From: Luteibacter mycovicinus | GTDB taxonomy: Bacteria > Pseudomonadota > Gammaproteobacteria > Xanthomonadales > Rhodanobacteraceae | Assembly: GCF_000745235.1 (NCBI RefSeq) | Contig: NZ_JQNL01000001.1 | Location: 3,218,001 to 3,282,000, forward strand | Direction of reading: 5' to 3' | Length of the DNA: 64,000 nt | Shown here: positions 30,999 to 39,751 of the stretch, piece after piece | Layout: the number at the start of each line of letters is the position of its first letter | How positions within the stretch are numbered: position 1 is the stretch's first letter | Position numbers and translations under genes: made by a program | Notes under the pieces: generated by a model | The model's database searches: none | Seen by the model: only the letters and a program-made list of their open reading frames with translations | Told to the model about the DNA's origin: nothing

Positions 30999-31712
30999 TC
31001 ATCGTTTCATGATCACGAAGACCTCGTTGAACTCGGCTTCTATGCCCTTGTCGCGGTCGATCGTGTTGTACGTTACGACGGGAGAATTTACCCAGTTGCT
31101 TGCGACGCGCTCAAAGTCGAAGCCGTAATCCCAGGTAACTAAAGCCCTTCCGTCACCTACTGGGCTGCCGTGGTATTCCTCCGGAAGAAAGTGCTCGATG
31201 TCGCCGGACGGGCGCAATACGGCGCGGCAGCGCGACTTTGCAAGATCGGGATGTTTGGGTGCAGTGAATATGTGCGCCCCACCGGGCTTGAGGGTTCGTT
31301 GAATTTCTCGAAGTGCCAAATCGGGTCGGAATACGTGCTCAAGAACATCCTGTGTGACAAAAAGATCAAGACTGCGGTCCTTCAGCGTAAGCTTTTCGAT
31401 GTTCTCGCACCTGACACCGTCCTTTACCGACCCTAGGGGCACGCCGGGCAGATATTGAGAGGACTCGTAACGTTTGCTGTGGTGCACCAGCATGGGAGGG
31501 GCAGGCGATGACTCGTGCAGACGCTGCTTTCGCCAGCGAGGATAGAGGAGATCGAGTACGGTGATTAAATGCCGCTGCCGCGGAATTGAACCGCATCGGT
31601 CACATCTGTAATCCTCGCGCAACCATGTACCGTGCACCGTAAAGTTGGTCGCGGAGCGACAGCATGGGCAGTAACCTTCGTGTGATCGCAGCGTTTCGCC
31701 AATCGACGACAT
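30999..31712 (-). CDS. SAM-dependent methyltransferase with N-terminal cysteine cluster
   Basis: This 237-residue protein begins with two CxxC pairs (CPCC about residue 15 and CDRC about residue 37), likely a zinc ribbon. A Methyltransf_11-like domain follows, with SLDLFVTQDVLEHVFRPDLAL and LKPGGAHIFTAP. The usual glycine-rich SAM loop at the start of the methyltransferase fold is not obvious. CAGGGAG precedes the ATG. It is the last gene before etfA and runs towards the GtrB-like gene, 6 bases apart. A role in O-antigen modification is inferred from position. Confidence 0.78.
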   Translation of the reverse strand: MSSIGETLRSHEGYCPCCRSATNFTVHGTWLREDYRCDRCGSIPRQRHLITVLDLLYPRWRKQRLHESSPAPPMLVHHSKRYESSQYLPGVPLGSVKDGVRCENIEKLTLKDRSLDLFVTQDVLEHVFRPDLALREIQRTLKPGGAHIFTAPKHPDLAKSRCRAVLRPSGDIEHFLPEEYHGSPVGDGRALVTWDYGFDFERVASNWVNSPVVTYNTIDRDKGIEAEFNEVFVIMKR

Positions 31713-32019
31713 AAATAACTCCCTGTAAGAATCAAAGGCGATGCCTAATGATTTTCACGGGAACATAGCACAGCGCTGCATTTGGAATCCGCCACGGCGC
31801 CAAGGCGAGCGGTCTATGAGGCGAGATCCCGATGTGGGAGCTACGTGGCTGTACGGCTACGGTCGCGGCCAAGGAGTCGCTCGTGAGCGTTCAGCCCACG
31901 AGCGCAGGAAGAATACAGGCGATCTGTCTATCTATAATCGGACGACGCACGACGCGATGTCCGTGCGAATGTCGGCGGCCGCAACGGTGATTCGTCCGAC
32001 CTTCAACCCATAAGGCCTA
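31713..32019. other. Intergenic region between the O-antigen cluster and etfA
   Basis: These 307 bases hold no convincing gene. A 90-codon open frame on the plus strand (31741-32013) lacks a ribosome site and similarity. The only structure I see is an 8-bp inverted repeat (CGCTCGTG at 31878-31885 with CACGAGCG at 31897-31904) and a TATAAT at 31933-31938 without a matching -35. This is the right junction of the variable locus. Confidence 0.6.
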
Positions 32020-32958
32020 CTAAAGAGCAGCCTCGAGTTCCGGCAGGATCTTGAATAGATCCCCGACAAGGCCGATATCCGCGATCTCAAAGATCGGCGC
32101 CTCACCGTCCTTATTGATGGCGACGATCGTGCCTGCGTCCTTGATCCCCGTCAGATGCTGGATGGCACCCGAGATACCAATGGCGATGTAAAGCTCCGGA
32201 GCGATGATCTTCCCGGTCTGGCCGACCTGCATTTCGTTCGGAACGTAGCCGGCGTCAACCGCCGCACGCGACGCACCCACGCCCGCACCGATCTTGTCGG
32301 CGAACTTATAGATGATGTCGAAGTTTTCCTTCGAACCCACGCCGCGTCCGCCCGAAACGACCTTCGGCGCACCCTGGAGGTCTGGACGGTCGCTCTTGCC
32401 CTGCTGCAGGTTCACGAAGCGGGTGTGCGAGGGCAGGGCAGCATCGATCGTCAGGGCCTCGACGGAAGCCGAGCCGTTGGAGGCGGCGGCCGGCCACGAG
32501 GCCGTGCGGATCGTTGCGACGACAGTCGAGGCCGCGTCCACTTCGACGGTGACGATGGCGTTGCCGGCGTAGATCGGGCGCTTGAAGCTGTGCGGGCCTT
32601 CCACAGTCATGACGTCGCTGACCTGCGAGACGCCCAGCAGAGCCGCCACGCGGGGGGCGAGGTCCTTACCGAAGGTGGTCGAGGGGACGAACACATGGCT
32701 GTAGCCTGCCGCCGCCTTGGCAATCTGCGGAGCCAGGATGGCTGCGAGGGCATGGGCGTTTTCAGAGCGGGCGACCGTCAGTACTTTGCTGACACCGTCG
32801 ATCTTCGCGGCTTCCGCGGCGATGGCATCCGGAGCGTCAGACAGGACGATGACGTCGATGGCTTCCGGCTTGACGGCCGAGGCGGCGCTGACCGCACGTG
32901 CAGTGGCACCGTTGAGCTTGCCGTCGAGGTGTTCAGCGATAACGAGGATCTTGGACAT
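32020..32958 (-). CDS. etfA: Electron transfer flavoprotein alpha subunit
   Basis: EtfA (312 residues) binds the catalytic FAD of the ETF heterodimer that passes electrons from acyl-CoA dehydrogenases to ETF-ubiquinone oxidoreductase. The C-terminal FAD domain shows [51 protein letters not shown] and [15 protein letters not shown]. Start ATG 32958 follows GGAGAA and gives [16 protein letters not shown]. It is 22 bases after etfB. It forms the right border of the LPS hotspot. Confidence 0.97.
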   Translation of the reverse strand: MSKILVIAEHLDGKLNGATARAVSAASAVKPEAIDVIVLSDAPDAIAAEAAKIDGVSKVLTVARSENAHALAAILAPQIAKAAAGYSHVFVPSTTFGKDLAPRVAALLGVSQVSDVMTVEGPHSFKRPIYAGNAIVTVEVDAASTVVATIRTASWPAAASNGSASVEALTIDAALPSHTRFVNLQQGKSDRPDLQGAPKVVSGGRGVGSKENFDIIYKFADKIGAGVGASRAAVDAGYVPNEMQVGQTGKIIAPELYIAIGISGAIQHLTGIKDAGTIVAINKDGEAPIFEIADIGLVGDLFKILPELEAAL

Positions 32959-32980
32959 ATCGATTCTCCGGTCGGCTGCT

Positions 32981-33727
32981 TTACAGCAGGCCCTTCTGCT
33001 TGAGGGCCGCGACGAGCTCGGCGGCATCCTTCACCATCACACCCTTGCTGCGCTTGGGCGGGGCGGCGTAGTGAGTGGTCTTGATGTGGTCTGCTGCGTC
33101 GACGCCCAGGGAGCCCAGTTCGATCACATCGATCGGCTTGGACTTGGCCTTCATGATGTCCGGCAGCTTGATGAAGCGCGGTTCGTTGAGACGCAGGTCC
33201 GTCGTGATCACGGCGGGCAGGTCGGCTTCGATCGTCTCGAGGCCGGCATCCACCTCGCGGGTGACCGTGGCCTTGCCGTCAGCGATCTCAACCTTGCCAG
33301 CGAAGGTCGCCTGGGGTCGATCCCACAGGGCCGCCAGCATCTGGCCGGTCTGATTGGCATCGTCGTCGATGGCCTGCTTGCCGAGGATCACCAGACCCGG
33401 CTGTTCTTTTTCGATCAGCTTCAGGAAGGTACGGGCGGCGGTAAGCGGGGACACCGCGTCCGAGGTCTGAACGTGGATCGCCCGGTTGGCGCCCATGGCC
33501 AGGCCGTTACGCAGGTGGGCCGTCAGGTCGGCGGGACCGATGCCCACGACGATGACCTCCTCGGCCACGCCCTTCTCGCGAAGGCGCAGGGCCTCTTCCA
33601 GGGCGATATCGTCGAACGGGTTGGCGGAGAGCTTGACGCCGTCCGTGACCACACCGGTGCCGTCGGGCTTAACCTGAATGCGGACGTTGTAGTCCACGAC
33701 GCGCTTGTAGCCGACAAGAATCTTCAT
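32981..33727 (-). CDS. etfB: Electron transfer flavoprotein beta subunit
   Basis: EtfB is the 248-residue AMP-binding partner of EtfA. The typical stretches MKILVGYKRVVDYNVRI, NPFDDIALEEALRLRE, LVILGKQAIDDDANQTGQM and EIADGKATVTREVDAGLE are present. It is the first gene of etfBA. The 95-base space upstream contains only a short CTGGAA/TTCCAG hairpin. The ETF-QO gene lies about 4 kb away across an inserted polysaccharide region. Confidence 0.97.
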   Translation of the reverse strand: MKILVGYKRVVDYNVRIQVKPDGTGVVTDGVKLSANPFDDIALEEALRLREKGVAEEVIVVGIGPADLTAHLRNGLAMGANRAIHVQTSDAVSPLTAARTFLKLIEKEQPGLVILGKQAIDDDANQTGQMLAALWDRPQATFAGKVEIADGKATVTREVDAGLETIEADLPAVITTDLRLNEPRFIKLPDIMKAKSKPIDVIELGSLGVDAADHIKTTHYAAPPKRSKGVMVKDAAELVAALKQKGLL

Positions 33728-33822
33728 TCGGGGTTCCTGTGAAATCGCCTGGAAGGCTGGTTCCAGGCGTGGGTTGGATGCACATTCTAGTCCGGGGAGA
33801 GATATACCGCAGGAGTTTGCGC

Positions 33823-35880
33823 CTACGCTTTTTTGGCGTAGGCATACGGCCCTTCCGGTTCCGGCTCGCCAATAAGCGACGCGACTGTCGTTTGCCTATA
33901 GCCAGATTGCAGTGCGGACAGGGAAACGACGCGTTCGACAGCGTGAGCCATGGTGCCGTCCACTTGCCCGCTTTCAGATTCGAATTCTGCCTCCGAAAGG
34001 GGCGCGTCAATGAGACTAGTCAGGGCAGAGAGGCGGCACCAGAACATGCTGCCTGCCACGAAGGAGTCCTCTTCGGTTTTCGGCTGATTTATGCCCATGA
34101 GTGCGCAAAGGTAAGCCACGTTGGCTGCATTCATGCCCCAATAGAAACTCAATGGCTGAACGTGTCCTTCGGGAGCGACGACGCCTAGCATTTTGTCATC
34201 GGCGAATGCGCGGACAACGGCATGTGCCCGACTCGGCGATGCAAGGCGTTCCAGCAGTTCCGAGCGCCACGCACTCCCGTCCTGCCGGTGGGTCGACCGC
34301 TTAGTGTGCAGTTTGAGTACAACATCTTCGCCTTCGTCAAGCAGTCGCGTGGCTAGCCGCAGGAAGGGCAGAATGTCTCGCCCCCGGTTCGGGGAGACGA
34401 CAAATTCTGCGTCCAGCCCGAGCCTCGTCGCCTCGCGCCGTACAGCGCTCTCCCGTTCCGTAGGAACAGTCAAGATGATCCGAAAGGAAAGCCCGGTCTC
34501 GCGAAGAACCGTGATGATCTCCTCGAGAAGCTCCTGGTACCAGACGTGAATCACTGCACAAGGACGGCTCGTCCGGGGCATTGGTGGAGACATGGCCCGG
34601 CGCAGCGCTTCAAGCCATGCAAATCCGAACCTCGCATCGGGTTCCAGAATGGCGCCCTCGGCCCACTCGTTCCATGCATTGACAAAGACAAGGGGGGCTG
34701 TGGGAGAACGCCGGCGCGCAGTACTTATCGCGGAGCGCGCCCAGTCTGAGAAAGCGCGGGGCGTCGCACGAACGAAGCTGAAGCCCTTGCCGCTCTTCCG
34801 GGCCTCGTTGTCCCAGCCTGGATTGATGCAGGGATACAGTCGGTACGACGGGTCGGGAGCCTCCATGGCCTTGGTCGCGAGATCACGCCAGTCGAATATA
34901 TGTCCCTGATAATCGGCATTGATCAGACGAAACTGCCCTGTCACGGGCGTGAGATTTGCCTGGTTCGGAGGAAATGCTACTGCAGCGTCAAAGCCGATAG
35001 CCTCTGGAGGCATCCGGTCAAAGCTCTGGGCATATGCGAGATGAATCTCACCGACGCCATTGTTGCGGCACCATTCGCGCCAGCGCTTCGCGGTAGCGGC
35101 CGCATCTGCGAAAAGGCCCGGGCGGTAGACGAGAAGTATTGGCTTCCCGTCCACTCGAAGATAGCGAGGATCTTTCAGGTAGACCGATATGTACTCGATA
35201 AATGCCAGATCGTCCTCATCGCTGTGCTCCTGGCCGATGAGGATGTCGTCCTCGAGCCCATCCCAGCGTCGCGACCAGTTCTCATTAGCCCAGCAGAGAC
35301 ATAGCGGCAGGTCGAGCGTAGGGTCGTCCAGCCACTGGCGGAGTGGCCGCTCGAGCAATGTCTTACCTGCAAACCAGTAAAAGTACATGCAGAAGGCCGC
35401 CACGCCGTACTCTCGAGCGAACTGCATCTGCTTGCGCATGACATCGGGCACTCGCAAGTCGTAATACCCGAGATCCGCAGGAACTCGCGGCTGCAGTTGC
35501 CCTTCAAATTGTGGGAGAGCTCGGCCAACGTTCCGCCATTCCGTGAACCCGGCACCCCACCAGTGATCGTTCTCAGGAATGGGATGAAACTGAGGCAAAT
35601 AAAACGCAACTATCGTTGCGGGCAGGGTCGGTGGCAGTGGCTCGACGTTGCGGCTCTGAAACGTCACTGCGCGATGGGCCGCCTGATCAAATGGTCGGCG
35701 GGTAGTCGCATGCCCTTCATCGTGGGGAGCGAGACCTTGGTGTGACGGCGCAAGAATGCCCAGCGTGCGTATGAACCATGCGCGCATGCGAATGCGTGTC
35801 GATTCATTCAGGGGGATCGCGCGGAAGATTGCACGTAAGCTTCGGAAAATGACGGTCCTGACCAACTTGGATTTTTCCAT
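33823..35880 (-). CDS. WbsX/GH99-like and RgpF-like fusion protein
   Basis: This 685-residue protein has a basic N-terminal segment, then a WbsX/GH99-like domain at about residues 88-420 (IVAFYLPQFHPIPENDHWW, NAWNEWAEG at 401). An RgpF (rhamnan synthesis F)-like domain follows at about 440-670 (AVIHVWYQELLEEI, FVVSPNRGRDILPFL, LKLHTKRSTHR). The first domain is clearly homologous to residues 785-1125 of the giant protein at 19611, sharing WWGxGFTEW and CWANENWxRRWDG. RgpF-type proteins act in rhamnose polymer synthesis, which fits the rhamnose precursor genes here. No good ribosome site precedes ATG 35880. Confidence 0.82.
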   Translation of the reverse strand: MEKSKLVRTVIFRSLRAIFRAIPLNESTRIRMRAWFIRTLGILAPSHQGLAPHDEGHATTRRPFDQAAHRAVTFQSRNVEPLPPTLPATIVAFYLPQFHPIPENDHWWGAGFTEWRNVGRALPQFEGQLQPRVPADLGYYDLRVPDVMRKQMQFAREYGVAAFCMYFYWFAGKTLLERPLRQWLDDPTLDLPLCLCWANENWSRRWDGLEDDILIGQEHSDEDDLAFIEYISVYLKDPRYLRVDGKPILLVYRPGLFADAAATAKRWREWCRNNGVGEIHLAYAQSFDRMPPEAIGFDAAVAFPPNQANLTPVTGQFRLINADYQGHIFDWRDLATKAMEAPDPSYRLYPCINPGWDNEARKSGKGFSFVRATPRAFSDWARSAISTARRRSPTAPLVFVNAWNEWAEGAILEPDARFGFAWLEALRRAMSPPMPRTSRPCAVIHVWYQELLEEIITVLRETGLSFRIILTVPTERESAVRREATRLGLDAEFVVSPNRGRDILPFLRLATRLLDEGEDVVLKLHTKRSTHRQDGSAWRSELLERLASPSRAHAVVRAFADDKMLGVVAPEGHVQPLSFYWGMNAANVAYLCALMGINQPKTEEDSFVAGSMFWCRLSALTSLIDAPLSEAEFESESGQVDGTMAHAVERVVSLSALQSGYRQTTVASLIGEPEPEGPYAYAKKA

Positions 35881-36040
35881 GTGTCACTTAAGAGGTAGCG
35901 GCGACCGGCTTGAGACGACTCGGTCGGACCAGTTCTGAATTGTAGCTGGGCTTGACGCAGATTGCGCAGGCGCACCATGTCCGGAAGTCGGTCGAAATCT
36001 GAGATGATTCAAAGGTATCCTGTTAAGGCGTTAACGGTCG

Positions 36041-37045
36041 ATGAGTCATTCCGCTGCCCCAAAGGGACGTCCGCTGAAAACCAGCGTCGTCGTTTGCACT
36101 TACAACGGTCAGGCCTATGTTGCCGAGCAGCTGAATAGCCTTCTCGCTCAGAGTCGCACTCCTGATGAGATTGTAATCGGGGACGACGCGTCTGATGATG
36201 AGACCTGGTCGCTCGTCTGCGACTTTGTTGCTCGGGCGGAAGGTCGCGGTATCACAGCTATTGCGTTTCGGAACGCACGCCGGGTCGGTTACGTAGAGAA
36301 TTTTTCGCGAACGTTGCGCTCGGCGGTGGGAGATGTGATCTTCCTTCGCGATCAGGATGATGTTTGGCACGCCGACAAAGTCGCCGTCATGACGGCGTCG
36401 TTCGAGCACGATCCGGCGTTGCTGTTTGCGCATTCAGACGCAAGGCTGGTAGATCAGGGAGGGGGCTATCTGGGACATTGTTTGTTTTATGCGCTGGAAG
36501 TGACAAAACGTGAACTCGATGGTATCGATTCCGGAGGAGCGTTTGAGGTCTATCTGCGCCGCAACCTCGCGACAGGCGCCGCGTCAGCATTTCGCCGCTC
36601 GCTTCTGACGATGGCGCAGCCGCTTCCCCAAGAGTGGGTTCATGATGCTTGGTTGGTCGTAGTTGCTGCAGCTACCGGGCGAGTATCCATTGTCGCCGAT
36701 TGCCTTATTGACTATCGGCAGCACCCGAAAAACCAGATTGGGGTGGCACGGCGCAGCGTGAAACAGCGGGTAAGCGACCTATTCAGAGCGCGTAATGAGA
36801 CCATCACAAATACCGCAGATCGGCTGGGTGTCCTCATCGCACGCTTCGAGGAGGTGGATGCCTCGAATGAGCATATCGACAGTGTTCGCTCCATGCGCGA
36901 CCATCTGCGTCGGCGCCTCGTTATCGGCACTCAATCCCTCTGGCACCGCGTCCCCAGTGTCATCCAAGAATGGTCCACCGGCCGCTACACCCGCTTCGGC
37001 ACCGGTATCCGCTCCGCCCTGCGCGACCTTCTGAGAATCGGCTGA
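36041..37045 (+). CDS. GT2 family glycosyltransferase
   Basis: This 334-residue protein has an N-terminal GT2 domain: VVVCTYNGQAYVAEQLNSLL, the UDP-binding GDDASDDETW, and the acidic site LRDQDDVW. HDAWLVVVAAATG and DYRQHPKNQIG are typical of rhamnosyl or related transferases in polysaccharide loci (RfbF-like). It is divergent from the WbsX/RgpF gene and overlaps the next GT2 gene by one base (TGATG). The ATG lacks a strong ribosome site. Its last 30 or so codons switch abruptly to the very high GC and C-ending codon use of the host. Confidence 0.87.
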   Translation: MSHSAAPKGRPLKTSVVVCTYNGQAYVAEQLNSLLAQSRTPDEIVIGDDASDDETWSLVCDFVARAEGRGITAIAFRNARRVGYVENFSRTLRSAVGDVIFLRDQDDVWHADKVAVMTASFEHDPALLFAHSDARLVDQGGGYLGHCLFYALEVTKRELDGIDSGGAFEVYLRRNLATGAASAFRRSLLTMAQPLPQEWVHDAWLVVVAAATGRVSIVADCLIDYRQHPKNQIGVARRSVKQRVSDLFRARNETITNTADRLGVLIARFEEVDASNEHIDSVRSMRDHLRRRLVIGTQSLWHRVPSVIQEWSTGRYTRFGTGIRSALRDLLRIG

Positions 37046-37977
37046 TGTCCGCCACCACCCCCCACATCGCCATCCTCCTCGCCACCTACAACGGCGCCCA
37101 CCACCTCCCCGAACAACTCGACTCCATCATCGCCCAGACCCACACCGACTGGACGATCCACGTCTCCGATGACGGCTCCACCGACGATACGCTGGCCATC
37201 CTGCTGACCTATCGCGAACGCCTCGGCGCCGACCGCATGGTTCTGTGGCAAGGCCCGCGCGCTGGCTACTCGCGTAATTTCATGTCGATGCTTCACCGCG
37301 AAGGCATCGATGGCGACTACCTGGCCTTCAGCGATCAGGACGACATCTGGGATACGGACAAGCTCGAAAAAGCGCTCGCCGCGATCGTCGCGGCAGGGCA
37401 GGAGCAGGCGGCTCTCTACGGCGGCAGGTCCCGCCTCGTCGATGAGGCGGGCAAGCCCTTCGGCATGTCGCCGCTGTTCGCCCGGCGTCCATCCTTCGCC
37501 AATGCGCTGGTACAGAGTCTGGCCGGTGGCAACACCATGCTGATCAACCGGCGTGCCCGTGCGCTCATGTGCCGCGCGCCGGAGACAGCGAAGGTCGTCT
37601 CGCACGACTGGTGGGCGTATCTGGTCGTCTCAGGCGCGGGTGGCCTGGTCATCTACGACCGCGAGCCGACCATCGGCTATCGCCAGCACGCCGAAAACAT
37701 CATCGGTTCCAACGCGGGCTTCGGCGCACGGCTGCGCCGCATGGCCGACATGGTCGGTGGCCGCCATCGCGAGTGGAACGACTTCAATGTCGAACTGCTG
37801 GCAGGAATGCGCGACGATCTCAGCGATGAGAATCGCCAGCGCTTCGATCGCTTCGTCGCCGGTCGGTCGGGTTGGCTGTTGCCACGCGCGTGGAACTTCG
37901 CCCGTGCGGGGCTCTATCGCCAGACCGCCATCGGCAACGCGGGCCTCGTGCTGGCCGCGTTGCTCGGTCGCCTCTGA
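37045..37977 (+). CDS. GT2 family glycosyltransferase
   Basis: This 310-residue GT2 paralogue of the preceding protein has IAILLATYNGAHHLPEQLDS, DDGSTDDT, SDQDDIWDTDK, SHDWWAYLVVSGAGG and GYRQHAENIIG. Unlike the gene before it, the whole coding sequence has host-like high GC, so it may be the older resident and the upstream gene the arrival. The start is fixed by the TGATG overlap. It converges on the ETF-QO gene with a 3-base gap inside a palindrome. Confidence 0.88.
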   Translation: MSATTPHIAILLATYNGAHHLPEQLDSIIAQTHTDWTIHVSDDGSTDDTLAILLTYRERLGADRMVLWQGPRAGYSRNFMSMLHREGIDGDYLAFSDQDDIWDTDKLEKALAAIVAAGQEQAALYGGRSRLVDEAGKPFGMSPLFARRPSFANALVQSLAGGNTMLINRRARALMCRAPETAKVVSHDWWAYLVVSGAGGLVIYDREPTIGYRQHAENIIGSNAGFGARLRRMADMVGGRHREWNDFNVELLAGMRDDLSDENRQRFDRFVAGRSGWLLPRAWNFARAGLYRQTAIGNAGLVLAALLGRL

Positions 37978-37987
37978 TCGTCAGAGG
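37971..37987. terminator. Palindrome joining two convergent stop codons
   Basis: CCTCTGA and TCAGAGG form a 7-bp perfect stem with a 3-base loop and contain the stop codons of both convergent genes. It may act as a small bidirectional transcription barrier, but there is no T-run. Confidence 0.3.
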
Positions 37988-39588
37988 TTCTGATAATTCG
38001 GCCCGGACCCGCCCTCAGGCGTCACCCAGGTAATGATCTGATATGGGTCCTTGATATCGCACGTCTTACAATGCACGCAGTTCGCCGAATTGATCTGCAG
38101 CCGCCTACCGCCCTCATCCTGCACCATCTCGTAAACCCCCGCCGGGCAGAACTTCTCGCACGGATTGCCATACTCGGTCGTGCACCGGTCGATGCAGATC
38201 GAGGTGTCGGCCACCTTCAGATGCACCGGCTGGTCCTCATCGTGGTCGGTCGCCGCGAAATACACGCTGGCGAGCCGGTCTCGCGGTGCCAGTGTGCGGT
38301 CGACGTAGTCCTTCTTCGGGGTCTCGTACTGGCCGAGCTTGCCCAGCAACGACCAGTCCGCGTGGTTCTTCAGCGTCCACGGCGAGCGGCCGCCGGTCAC
38401 GGTTTCCCACGCGGCGTTGATCAGGCCGAACCACAGACCCTTGTTGAAGCCGGGGCGGATGTTGCGCACCTTCTTCAGTTCGGCGACGACCGCCGAGTCA
38501 CGCAGGGCCGCATCCCAGCCGGCGGGCGAGAGCTGCGATGCCACGAGATGTTCCGCGGCGAGCATGCCCGAGGCCATCGCCTGGTGCGTGCCCTTGATCT
38601 TGGGCACGTTGACCAGACCGGCGGAGTCGCCGATGAGGATCGCGCCCGGCATCTCCACCTTCGGCAGGGACTGCGCGCCGCCTTCGACGATGGCACGCGC
38701 GCCGGCGGAAACGATCGTGCCGCCCTCGAGCAGGCCCTTCACGTTCGGGTGGTGCTTGAACTGCTGGAACGCCTCGAACGGCGAGAATTTGGGATCGGGA
38801 TAATCGAGGCCGACGACAAAGCCGATGGCCACGCGATCGTTGTCGAGGTGATAGAGGAAGCTGCCGCCGTAGGTGTCGTTGGCGAGCGGCCAGCCGGCGG
38901 TGTGCACCACCTTGCCGGCTTCGCCGCGGCCGGGCTGCAGCTGCCAGAGCTCCTTGATGCCGATGCCGTAGGTCTGCGGGTCGCTGTCCTTATCGAGGTC
39001 GAAGTGCCTGATCAGCGCCTTGCTGATGTGTCCGCGGCAGCCTTCGGCCAGCACGGTGACCTTCGCGCGGATGTCGATGCCTTCGGTATAGCCGGGTTTG
39101 TGCGTGCCATCGCGTGCCACGCCCATGTCGCCGATGCGCACGCCGTTCACCGCGCCGCTCTCGTCGAACAGCGCCTCGGCGGCCGCATAGCCGGGAAAGA
39201 CGTCAACGCCCAGCGCTTCCGCCTGAGGCGCCAGCCACGCGCAGAGTGCGCCGAGGCTGACGATGACGTTGCCGTGGTTGTTCATCTGCGGCGGCGTCAC
39301 CGGCAGCTTGCTGCCCGAGGCGTGGTCGCGCAGCAGCCAGAACTCGTCCTTCGTCACCGGCACGCAGACCGGCGGGGGCGCCTTGCGCCATTCCGGCAGC
39401 AGGCGGTCGAGGGGCGCCGTCTCGATCACCGCGCCGGAGAGAATCTGCGCGCCGATCGTGGATGCCTTCTCGATCACGCAGACGGTGATCTCCGGATTGA
39501 GTTGTTTCGTACGCATCGCGAACGCGAGACCGGCGGGGCCGGCCCCGACGACGACGAGGTCGTATTCCATGGTTTCGCGTTCGCTCAT
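37981..39588 (-). CDS. Electron transfer flavoprotein-ubiquinone oxidoreductase
   Basis: ETF-QO (about 535 residues) passes electrons from ETF to ubiquinone at the inner membrane. The FAD-binding motif VVVGAGPAGLAFAMR is near the N-terminus. Membrane/quinone region features such as GIGIKELWQL and GGSFLYHLDNDRVAIGFVVG are present. The C-terminal 4Fe-4S cysteines sit in CTTEYGNPCEKFCPAGVYE and NCVHCKTCDIKDP. Start ATG 39588 is preferred; TTG 39603 and ATG 39570 are alternatives. Its partner genes etfBA are 4 kb away, on the same strand, beyond the polysaccharide insertion. Confidence 0.95.
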   Translation of the reverse strand: MSERETMEYDLVVVGAGPAGLAFAMRTKQLNPEITVCVIEKASTIGAQILSGAVIETAPLDRLLPEWRKAPPPVCVPVTKDEFWLLRDHASGSKLPVTPPQMNNHGNVIVSLGALCAWLAPQAEALGVDVFPGYAAAEALFDESGAVNGVRIGDMGVARDGTHKPGYTEGIDIRAKVTVLAEGCRGHISKALIRHFDLDKDSDPQTYGIGIKELWQLQPGRGEAGKVVHTAGWPLANDTYGGSFLYHLDNDRVAIGFVVGLDYPDPKFSPFEAFQQFKHHPNVKGLLEGGTIVSAGARAIVEGGAQSLPKVEMPGAILIGDSAGLVNVPKIKGTHQAMASGMLAAEHLVASQLSPAGWDAALRDSAVVAELKKVRNIRPGFNKGLWFGLINAAWETVTGGRSPWTLKNHADWSLLGKLGQYETPKKDYVDRTLAPRDRLASVYFAATDHDEDQPVHLKVADTSICIDRCTTEYGNPCEKFCPAGVYEMVQDEGGRRLQINSANCVHCKTCDIKDPYQIITWVTPEGGSGPNYQNL

Positions 39589-39751
39589 GGCTGGCTCACT
39601 CAAACTCGGCTGGCTGGGGAGGGTTGACCTGGCATTGTCCGTTTTCGCCGCCAGAGGGGCAAATGGCGCGTTTCAAACACGTTCGCGTCATAAAGCCTTG
39701 CATGACTTTCACATATCGCGTTCATAATCGCCCCAAGCGCAAGGAGAGTTC

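Noticed and set aside
31741..32013. A 90-codon open frame in the gap before etfA
   Set aside because: It has no ribosome site, no recognisable protein pattern and atypical composition.
38071..39627. A 518-codon open frame opposite the ETF-QO gene
   Set aside because: The ETF-QO reading is certain (FAD motif and iron-sulfur cysteines). The opposite frame is His/Arg-rich low-complexity sequence without similarity.
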